Source: Kitasatospora sp. SUK 42
GTDB taxonomy: Bacteria; Actinomycetota; Actinomycetes; Streptomycetales; Streptomycetaceae
Assembly (NCBI RefSeq): GCF_015776785.2
Contig: NZ_LFMD02000003.1
Coordinates: forward strand, 1,820,721-1,884,720
Length of the DNA stretch: 64,000 nucleotides
Reading direction: 5' to 3'
Position numbers and translations under genes: made by a program. Below, piece by piece: positions 34,401 to 42,400 of this stretch; the stretch's first letter is position 1; each line of letters begins with the position of its first letter. The notes beneath the pieces are model-generated. The model ran no database searches and was not told the DNA's origin. It saw only the letters and a program-made list of their open reading frames with translations.

Positions 34401-36418
34401 TCCTCCTGCACCTGCTGCGCACCGTCGCCGAGCGGCCCGCGCTGCCGCTCGCCCAGGTCGACGTGACCGCCCCGGTCGACCTCACCGGCAACGCCACCCC
34501 CGGCGAACTGGGCGGACTGCTCGGCAGCTGGGACCCGTCGGTCCCCGAGGAGAGCCTCGGCGTGGTCGAGCGGGTCCGCGCGGTGGCCGAGCGCACCCCC
34601 GGGGCGGTCGCCGTGACGGACGGCGCCGGCTCGGTGGACTACCGGGAGCTGGTCGAGACGGCCGGCGGACTGTCGGCGGCACTCACCGCCGCCGGGGTCG
34701 GCACCGGATCGGTGGTGGCGATGCTCGCCGAGCCCGGCGTGCCGTTCATCACCGGGGTGCTCGGCGTCCTCGGCGCCGGCGGTGCCTACCTGCCGCTGGA
34801 CCCAACCGCGCCCGCCGCCCGCAACACCGCGCTGCTGGCCGACAGCGGCGCCCGGCACCTGCTGGTCGGCGCCGGGTACGCGGAACAGGCGGCCGGGTTC
34901 GCCGCCGCCGTACCGGGCGGGCCGGTCACCGTCCTCGGGCTGGAGCCCTCGCTCACCTCGCGCGCCCTGCCGGAGCCGGTGGGGACGGGGCTGGACCTGG
35001 CGTACGTGATGTTCACCTCCGGCTCGACGGGCAGGCCCAAGGGCGCGATGGTGCAGCGCTCCGGGATGATGAACCACCTGTGGGCCAAGGTCGGCGACCT
35101 CGACCTGGTGGCCGGCGACTCCCTGGTGCAGAACGCTCCGCTGACCTTCGACGTGTCGGTGTGGCAGATGCTCGCCCCGCTGCTGGTGGGCGGCGCCGTC
35201 CGGGTGTCGGGGACGAAGATGGCGGCCGACCCGACCGCGCTGTTCGGCATGGTCCGGGCGGAGCGGATCACCGTCCTGGAGGTCGTCCCCTCGCTGCTGC
35301 GGGCGGCCCTGGACGCCTGGGACACCGAGGGCGGGGCGCCCGAACTCCCGGAGCTGCGCTGGCTGATGGTCACCGGCGAGGCGCTCCCGGCCGATCTGTG
35401 CCGGCGCTGGCACGCCCGGTACCCGGCGGTGCCGATGATGAACGCCTACGGCCCCACCGAGTGCTCCGACGACGTCACCCACGCCGTCATCACCGCCGGT
35501 GACGAGCTCGGCGCCCGGGTACCGATCGGCGGCGCGGTGCGCAACACCCGCCTCTACGTGCTCAGCGACGAGCTCCAGCCCGTCCCGGTCGGAGTGCCCG
35601 GCGAGCTGTACGTCGGCGGCGCCGGCGTCGGCCGCGGCTACCTGCACGATCCGGCCCGTACGGCGGGCACCTTCATGGCCGACCCCTTCGCCGGGCCCGG
35701 CACCCGGATGTACCGCACCGGCGACCGCGTCGTCCAACGCCCCGACGGACAGCTCGAATTCATCGAGCGACGGGACCACCAGGTCAAGATCCGCGGCCGC
35801 CGCGTCGAGACCGGCGAGATCGAGGCCGTCATCCGTTCACTGGCGACGGTGGCCGACGCCGCCGTGGCCGTCGTTCCCGACGCCTCCGGCAACCCGCGCC
35901 TGGTCGGCTACCTCACCGGCCCCGGGATCGACCCCGAGCGGATCCGCCGCGAGCTGGCCGAACTGCTGCCCGGCTACATGGTCCCGGCCTCCTGGCTGGT
36001 GCTGGCGGCCATGCCGCTCACCCCGAACGGCAAGCTCGACCGCAAGGCCCTGCCCCGCCCCGACCTGGCCGAGCAGGGCGCCGCCCGAGGCCCGCGCAAC
36101 GACCGCGAGCGGGTGCTCTGCGAGATCCTCGCCGAGGTGCTCGGCACCACCGGCGTCGGCATCGACGAGGACTTCTTCGCCCTCGGCGGCGACAGCATCC
36201 GCTCCATCCAGGTGGTCAGCCGCGCCCGCAAGGCCGGACTCGCCCTCACCACCCGGGACGTCTTCACCCACAAGACCGCCGCCGCCCTCGCCGAGATCGC
36301 CGAGGAGGCCGGAAGCGCCGCCGAACCCGTCCCGGCGGAGCCCGAGGGCTCCCTGCTCACCCTCTCCGACGAGGAACTGGCCGACCTGGAATTCGAGCTG
36401 AACGAGGAACTGTCGTGA
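28475..36418 (+). CDS. Dimodular NRPS, C(starter)-A-T-E-C-A-T
   Basis: 2647 residues. The first C domain (1-450; LPLTSAQAEIWF, HHILADG) resembles starter C domains that N-acylate the first residue. A1 (470-975) and A2 (2030-2540) are near-identical and share the pocket residues D-V-W-E-M-T-A-D-D (my reading); Glu at position 278 suggests a basic side chain, and Dap is a candidate given the sbnA/sbnB genes. T1 (about 1010) is followed by an epimerisation domain (1075-1540; HHLVIDGVSWR, GFNYMGRFD). C2 (1560-1990; LPLTPLQQGMLFH, HHILVDGWS) is DCL type. T2 (about 2570) ends the protein with no E domain, though it is an LGGDSI type like T1. ATG 28475 is preferred over GTG 28433 on its GAGGCG site. 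The stop overlaps the next GTG. Confidence 0.93.
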   Translation: MTESKAVTTNRGAVLPLTSAQAEIWFDEQFAAGPLAYNMADYIDLRGPLDPELLGRALQRLGHEAEGLRVQFVEEDGAPGQIIRPLAQLPLKTLDFSDEVEPLAAAERWMRADHADPITITDFPLFRGALIRLDAERHLLYLCMHHILADGFSRGLIYPKLSGLYSRLGAGAAPAELDADAIPPFHRLLDAERKYLDSRMVAKDRAYWTDRLTSEEHGPLPELVSLSEQEPAPARVALRETVRLSPESTAALHALAQDGKVTLPVLMVAAMAAYTQRATGVAAPLLTLPVTGRVGAVSRSIPGMLANYLPLAVRVRPEMTRTELLRAAWREVSGTLQHQRYRGDRVRRDIGLRIDDQRAFGPFINVLNQDPELPFGEECRGVVVNLSTGIVKDLIMTVLNADDGTVELHLDGNPELYTAAELATHLARFATFLGALATMPADRPLGQVGLGATGEPLGLLGAWDRAAEPDQGLVERVRAVAAAHPDAVAVYDGRERVDYRELLTRTAGAAARLTAAGVGAGSVVAMFAEPGVPFVTGLLAVQAVGGAYLPLDPTAPAARNAGLLADSGARHVLAGAGYAEQAAEVAGSTAAVLPLADPGDSAHTGELAAVGGGLDLAYVMFTSGSTGRPKGAMVQRSGMMNHLWAKIGDLDLTAGHSVVQNAPLTFDVSVWQMLAPLLVGGAVRVSGTDMAADPTALFGMVRAERITVLEVVPSLLRAALDAWDLDGSAPELPDLRWLMVTGEALPADLCRRWHARYPAVPMMNAYGPTECSDDVTHAVITAADDLGARVPIGGAVRNTRLYVLSDELQPVPVGVPGELYIGGAGVGRGYLHDPARTAGTFMADPFAGPGTRMYRTGDRVVQRPDGQLEFIERRDHQVKIRGRRVETGEIEAVIRSLDSVTDAAVAVLPDTSGNPRLVGYLTGPDVRPSQVRAELAQLLPAYMIPASWLVLDAMPLTPNGKLDRKALPQPATTEQDGTRGPRTERERILCDILAEVLGTTSVGIDEDFFALGGDSIRSIQVVSRARKAGLTFSTRDMFTHKTVAALARVAGGGAAEPAVREDEGGPGPYELTPIIAQLHEDTRSLTGPVVKYSQHVVVRVPAGLDAELLDAALHALVDHHDALRTRATEPSPGLWHLEVLAPGALGGVRLVSTAEGNEADLLGFAERQAAAARARLDPGAAVVVQAVLIPAAPGADSAHLVICAHHLVIDGVSWRILLPDLAAACEALAEGRTPAPDQVGTSYRAWSRLLAEQARTQVRGAELTLWQGILDGPDPLVGTHRLDPETDVYGTQRTLRLELGPEVTGPLLTDVPAAFHAEVNDVLLTGLALAVADWRRRHGHAQYAQTLIELEGHGREQLSDDLDLSRTVGWFTSAFPVRLDPGPLDWDELWSGGPALAAALKRIKEQLRALPDRGVGYGLLRYLNPHAARTLAGRHKPQIGFNYMGRFDARESGLWEPAGGDGVVGTGAHPGMPLPHLLDVTPATEDRQDGPHLIANWSWAGRTVAEEDAQDVAETWFRALELLSRHSGPGGRTPSDLPLVRLDQEEIEEYETELARAGTALADVLPLTPLQQGMLFHADYDAAGQDASGEGVDVYTLQIVADIEGELDPAALRAAGQALLDRHPNLRAAFRARAAGEPVQVIPQHAELPWLEADLTDLPEPARAAELDRITEAERTRRFDLAAPPLLRFALVTHGEGRHRFIWTSHHILVDGWSMPLLVRELFALSAPGADVTLLPDPAPYRSYLAWMAAQDREAARAAWHGVLADLEEPTLLVPADPARVPALPEAVRTEVPRELTAALSGWARGQGLTLNTVVQGCWALLLGRLTGRQDVVFGTVTSGRPAEVPDVEAMIGMFLTTVPVRARLHPGATLAELLHALQEQQSALLPHEHLGLAAIHQAAGLAGEAFDTVVLFENFPLDEQGLATTEGPRVVRAEARDARHHPLSLVVHPGEALSLRLDYHPGLFTRPEVEQVATVLLHLLRTVAERPALPLAQVDVTAPVDLTGNATPGELGGLLGSWDPSVPEESLGVVERVRAVAERTPGAVAVTDGAGSVDYRELVETAGGLSAALTAAGVGTGSVVAMLAEPGVPFITGVLGVLGAGGAYLPLDPTAPAARNTALLADSGARHLLVGAGYAEQAAGFAAAVPGGPVTVLGLEPSLTSRALPEPVGTGLDLAYVMFTSGSTGRPKGAMVQRSGMMNHLWAKVGDLDLVAGDSLVQNAPLTFDVSVWQMLAPLLVGGAVRVSGTKMAADPTALFGMVRAERITVLEVVPSLLRAALDAWDTEGGAPELPELRWLMVTGEALPADLCRRWHARYPAVPMMNAYGPTECSDDVTHAVITAGDELGARVPIGGAVRNTRLYVLSDELQPVPVGVPGELYVGGAGVGRGYLHDPARTAGTFMADPFAGPGTRMYRTGDRVVQRPDGQLEFIERRDHQVKIRGRRVETGEIEAVIRSLATVADAAVAVVPDASGNPRLVGYLTGPGIDPERIRRELAELLPGYMVPASWLVLAAMPLTPNGKLDRKALPRPDLAEQGAARGPRNDRERVLCEILAEVLGTTGVGIDEDFFALGGDSIRSIQVVSRARKAGLALTTRDVFTHKTAAALAEIAEEAGSAAEPVPAEPEGSLLTLSDEELADLEFELNEELS
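30000..31620 (+). repeat. Duplicated A-T segment, copy 1 (module 1)
   Basis: This stretch encoding A1-T1 is a near copy of 34680-36300 (A2-T2); borders are approximate. Long runs around the A3 motif, the pocket region and the T domain are almost base-identical, including silent positions. This indicates recent duplication or gene conversion. Confidence 0.85.
34680..36300 (+). repeat. Duplicated A-T segment, copy 2 (module 2)
   Basis: Counterpart of 30000-31620. Similarity runs from the A-domain N-terminal lobe to the LGGDSI motif and the FTHKT segment of T2, then stops where module 1 continues into its epimerisation domain. Confidence 0.85.
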
Positions 36419-39400
36419 CGACCGCTCCGAGAACACGCGCCACCGGACCGACCGCCGGCGGGCCGAACGCCACCGGGCCGAACACCGCCGGGGCCGGGAC
36501 GAAGATCAGCGAGGTCCTGCCGCTCTCCCCGCTCCAGCAGGGGCTGCTGTTCCTGTCCTCGTACGACCAGGCCGCGTCCGACCCGTACACCCTCCAGCTC
36601 GTCGCCGAGCTGGACGGGCCGGGCGCGGGCGACGGCGAGCAGCTCGCCGACCGGCTGCGCACCGCCTCCGCCGCGCTGCTGCGTCGCCACCCCAACCTGC
36701 GGGCCTGCTTCCGCCACCGCCGCAGCGGCGAGCCGGTCCAGGTCGTCCTCAAGGACACCGAGGTCGAACCGGAGTGGGTCCGGCACGACCTCACCCACCT
36801 GCCCGAGGCCGAGCGGGAGGCCGAGGCCCGGCGGCTGACCCGCGAGGACCGGCTGCGCCGCTTCGACCTGGCCCGGCCGCCGCTGATGCGGTTCACCCTG
36901 ATCCGGCTCGGCGAGGGGCGCCACCGCTTCCTCTGGTCGGTGCACCACATCGTCATGGACGGCTGGTCCTTCCCCATGGCGGTACGGGAGCTGGGCCTGC
37001 TGGGCGATGCCGAGCGGGCCGCCGCGCTGCCCGCCCCGGCACCGTACCGGTCCTTCCTGACCTGGCTGAACGGCCGCGACCGGGCCGCGGCGAGGGCCGC
37101 CTGGGCGGAGCTGCTGGACGGCCTGGACGGGCCGCTGCGGGTGCTGCCGGACGCCGAGGACTCGCTCGAACCGCCCGCCCTCGTCCGGCGGGCGCTGTCG
37201 CCGGAGCACACCGCCGCCCTGGCCGGCTGGGCGCGCGGCCAGGGCCTGACCCTCAACACCGTGGTCCAGGGCTGCTGGGCGCTGCTGCTCGGTGGGCTCA
37301 CCGGCCGCCAGGACGTGGTGTTCGGCGCCGTCACCTCCGGCCGCCCGGCCGAGGTGCCCGAGGTCGAGTCGATGATCGGGCTGTTCGCCAACACCCTGCC
37401 GGTCCGGGCCGACCTGCGGCCGGACCGGCGGGCGAGCGAGCTGTTCGCGGCGCTGGCCGCCCAGCAGCTCGCCATGATGCCGCACGAGCACCTGCCGCTC
37501 GCCGAGGTGCAAGCCGCCTCCGGGGTGCAGGGCGAACTGTTCGACACCGTGCTCGCCTTCCAGAGCTACCCGATGGACGAGGCGGCGCTGTACCGGGAGT
37601 CCAGCGGCACCGTCAGCGCGGCCCGGATCCTCTCCGCCACCCACTACCCGCTGAGCCTGACCGTCTTCCCCGGCGACCGCCTCGACCTCCAACTCGGCTA
37701 CCGCGCCACGGCGCTGACCGAGCCCGAGGCCGAGCGGACGCTCGACCGGCTGACGCGCGTCCTGGAGCAGGTCGCCGAGGACCCGCACACCCCGCTCTCC
37801 CGGCTCGGCGCGCCCGAACCCGCCGAGCTGGCCCGCGTCCTCGGCGAGTGGAGCGGCGCCGCCACCCCGGCCTGGCCCGCCCGGCACACCACCGTTCCCG
37901 CGCTGTTCGCCGAGCAGGCCGCCCGCACCCCGGAGGCCGTCGCGGTCACCGCACCGGGCGCCTCGCTGACCTACCGCGAACTGGACGAGCGCTCCAGCCG
38001 GCTGGCCCACCTGCTGGTCGAGCACGGCGCCGGGCCGGAGTCCTTCGTGGCCGTCGCCCTGCCGCGCGGCGCCGAGCTGATCACCGCCGTCCTCGCCGTG
38101 CTCAAGTCGGGCGCCGCCTACCTGCCGCTGGAGCCCACCCACCCGGCGGACCGGATCGGCTACACCCTGGGCGACGCCCGTCCCACCCTGCTGCTGAGCG
38201 CCTCCGGCCTGCTGCCCGGCTTCGACCTCCCGCGCATCGACCTCGACGCGCCGGACACCGCCGCCGCGCTCGCCGACCGCCCGGCCACCGCGCCCCCCGC
38301 CACCGCCCGGCCCGAGCACCCGGCCTACGTCATCTACACCTCCGGCTCCACCGGCCGCCCCAAGGGCGTCGTGGTGCCGCACCGCAACGTGGTCCGGCTG
38401 CTCGACGCCACCGAGCACTGGTTCGGCTTCGGGCCCGAGGACGTGTGGACGCTGTTCCACTCGATCGCCTTCGACTTCACCGTCTGGGAGCTGTGGGGCG
38501 CCCTGCTGCGCGGCGGCCGGCTGGTCGTGGTCCCGTACGACGTCTCGCGCTCCCCCGACGCCTTCCTGGACCTGCTCGCCGCCGAGCGGGTGACCGTCCT
38601 CAACCAGACCCCCTCCGCCTTCTACCAGCTGATGCGCGCCGACGCCGAGCGATCGCGAGCCCTGTCGTTGCGAACCGTGGTGTTCGGCGGCGAGGCGCTG
38701 GACCTCGGCAGGCTCGCCGACTGGTACACCCGGCACGCCGAGGACGCGCCGCGGCTGGTCAACATGTACGGCATCACCGAGACCACGGTGCACGTCTCGT
38801 ACCAGGAGCTGGACGCCGCCACCGCTGCCGCCGGGAACGGCAGCGTGATCGGGCGCGGCATCCCCGACCTGCGGGTGTACCTGCTGGACGGCGCCCTGCG
38901 GCCCGTCCCGGCCGGGGTGCCCGGCGAGCTGTACATCACCGGACCCGGCCTCGCCCGCGGCTACCTGAACCGGCCCGCGCTGACCGCCGAACGCTTCGTC
39001 GCTTGCCCCTTCGAGGCGGACGGCACCCGGATGTACCGCACCGGCGACCTCGGCCGATGGCGCGACAGCACCCTGGAATACCTGGGCCGCGCCGATGAGC
39101 AGGTCCAACTGCGCGGCTTCCGGATCGAGTTGGGCGAGATCGCGACCGTCCTCGACCGGCACCCGCTGGTCGCCGAGGCGGCCGTCGTCGCCCGCGAGGA
39201 CCGGCCCGGCGACCAGCGGCTGGTCGCCTACGTGGTGCCCGCCGACCCGTCGCACACCGAACTCACCACCCTGCTCCGGGAATTCGCCGCCGAGCGGCTG
39301 CCCGAGTACATGGTCCCGGCCGCCGTGGTCGCGCTGCCCGCGCTGCCGCTGACCGCCAACGGCAAGCTCGACCGCCGCGCCCTGCCCGCCCCCGTGTACG

Positions 39401-42400
39401 CCACCTCGGCCCGCGCCCCGCGCGGCCGCGAGGAGGAGCTGCTCTGCGACGTCTTCGCCGAGGTGCTCGGGCTCGAACGGGTCGGCGCCGACGACGACTT
39501 CTTCACCCTGGGCGGCCACTCGCTGCTCGCCACCCGGATCGTCAACCGGGTCCGGGCCGGACTCGGCGCGGAACTCCAGGTCCGGGACCTCTTCGAGGCG
39601 CCCTCCCCGGCCCGCCTCGCCGAGCGGCTGACCGAGCGACTGACCGAGCGGCCGCCCGGCACCGGACGGCCGGACGCCGCCGCGCGCCGCACCCCGCTCA
39701 CCGCGGGCCCCCGCCCGGCCGTGCTCCCGCTCTCCCCCGCCCAGCAGCGGCTCTGGTTCGTCGAGCAACTGGGCGCCCCCGGCGGGCTGTACCACATCCC
39801 GCTGGCCATCCGGCTCACCGGCCGCCTCGACACCTTCGCCCTGGCCGCCGCGCTCCAGGACGTGGTGGCCCGGCACGAGGCGCTGCGCACCGTCTTCCCG
39901 CGCCGCGCCGACGGCGCCCCGGCCGGGGGAACCTCGACCGGAGGAACCTCGACCGAGGGGACCACGACCGGGGACACCGCCGAACAGCGGGTGCTCACCC
40001 CCGCCGAGGCCGTCCTCCCGCTCCCGGTCAGCCCGACCACCGAGGCCGAACTGCCCGAGGCGCTCGCCGCCGAGGCCGCCCGGGGCTTCGACCTCCAGAG
40101 CCGGCTCCCGCTGCGCGCCCGGCTCTTCACCCTCGGCCCGGAGCAGCACGTGCTCTCCCTGGTGCTGCACCACATCGCCGCCGACGGATGGTCGCTCGCC
40201 CCGCTCGCCCGCGACCTCACCGCCTGCTACCGCGCCCGCCGCGACGGCCACCGCGCCGAACTCCCGCCGCTGCCCGTCCAGTACGCCGACCACACGCTCT
40301 GGCAGCACGAACTGCTCGGCACGGAGAGCGACCCGGACAGCGAAATGTCCCGCCAGCTCCACTACTGGACAGAGCGGTTGAGCGGCCTGCCGGAGGAGCT
40401 GGCACTGCCCTTCGACCACCCGCGCGGCACCCGGGCCGACCACCGCGGCGAGGTCCTGCGCACCACCGTGCCGCCGCAACTCGCCGAGCGGCTGCGGCAC
40501 TCGGCCGCCGACTGGGCCGTCAGCCCGTTCATGCTGCTGCGCACCGCCCTCGCCGCGCTGCTCACCCGGCTCGGCGCGGGCACCGACATCCCGCTCGGCG
40601 GCCCGATCGCCGGGCGCACCGACGCGCAACTCGACGAACTGGTCGGCATGTTCGTCAACACCCTGGTGCTGCGCACCGACACCTCCGGCGACCCCGGCCT
40701 GCGCGAACTCGCCGAGCGGGTGCGGGAGTCGGACCTCGCCGCGCACCAGCACCAGGACCTGCCCTTCGAGAAGCTGGTCGAGGTGCTCAACCCCGAGCGC
40801 TCGATGGCCCGGCACCCGCTGTTCCAGGTGATGATCGGCCACCAGCAGTCCACCCGGGCCCCCGAGGCCGACGACCCGGAGCTGACCGTCACCGAGCAGC
40901 CCGTCCCGGTCCGGACCGCCAAGTGGGACCTCTCCTTCCAGTTCACCGAGGCCCCCGACGCCCTCGCCCTCGACGTCGAGTACCGCACCGACCTCTTCGA
41001 GCCCGCCACCGCCCGCCGGATCACCGACGCCTACCTGCGGCTGCTCGCCGCCGGCCTCGCCGAACCGGCCACCCCGCTCTCCCGGCTGGACCTCGTCGAC
41101 CCCGAGGAGCAGGCCGAACTGCTCGCCCTCGGCACCCACCGGCTCGGCACCCCGCACAGCACCCTCACCGCCCTGGTCGACCGGCGGATCGCGGCCACCC
41201 CGGAGGCCGTCGCCCTGGTCCACACCGCACCGGGCCACCCCGACCGGCTGCGGTTCACCAGCTACGCCGAACTGGACGCCGCGGCCAACCGGCTGGCCCG
41301 GCTGCTGATCGCCCGCGGCACCCGCCGGGGCGAGCTGGTCGCCCTGCGACTGGAGCGCGGACCGGCCGTGGTGAGCGCCCTGCTGGCGATCGCCCGCACC
41401 GGCGCCGCCTACCTGCCGATCGACCCGTCGTACCCCGCCGAGCGGGTGCGCGACATGCTCGCCGACAGCGGCGCCCGGCTGCTGCTCACCGAGCACGCCC
41501 TGGCCGGCCTCGACCTGCCCGCCGGGGTCCGCCCGCTGCTCCTGGACGCCCCGGAGACGGAGGCGGAGCTGGCCGAACAGCCCACCGGGGCCCCCGAGGT
41601 CGCCATCCGCCCGGACGACCTGCTCTACGTCATCTACACCTCCGGCTCCACCGGCCGCCCCAAGGGCGTCGCGGTCTCCCACCGCGCCGCCGTCCGCCTG
41701 GTGCTCGGTCTGCCCGAGGTGGCGCCGACCCCCGAGGACACCTTCCTGTACTTCGCGCCGGTCGCCTTCGACGCCTCCACCTTCGAGCTCTGGGGCCCGC
41801 TCGCCCACGGCGCCCGGCTGGCGATCCAGCCACCCGGCCCGGCCGACCCGCAGGCCCTGGAGTCCTTCCTGACCAGGGCCGGGGTGACCATCGCCTTCCT
41901 CACCACCCAGCTGGTCAACACCCTGGCCGACACCCGCCCGCGCGCCCTGGCCCCGCTGCGCGCCCTGCTCACCGGCGGCGAGGCGCACTCCCGCGACCAC
42001 CTGGACCGGCTCCGGGCCGCGCTGCCCGGCACCACCGTGTTCCACGTGTACGGCCCCACCGAGACGACGACCTTCGCCACCGGCCAGGACCTCGGCCGCG
42101 CCGACGGCACCGTCCCGATCGGCCTGCCGATCGGCGACACCGCCGGGTACGTCCTGGACGAGGCGCTGCGCCCGGTGCCGCGCGGCGTGGTCGGCGAGCT
42201 GTACCTGGCCGGCGAGGGCCTGGCCCGCGGCTACCTGAACCGCCCCGCGCTGACCGCCGAACGCTTCACCGCCGACCCGTACGGCCCGCCCGGCACCCGG
42301 ATGTACCGCACCGGGGACCTGGTCCGCTGGGACCGGCACGGCCGGATCGAGTACGTCGCCCGCGCCGACCAGCAGGTCAAGATCCGCGGCTACCGGATCG

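Noticed and set aside
27299..35779. A 2826-residue minus-strand open frame opposite the sbnA/NRPS genes
   Set aside because: It is the antisense of genes with clear motifs, is rich in Gly/Arg/Gln/His, has no domain, and arises from the GC-rich third positions.
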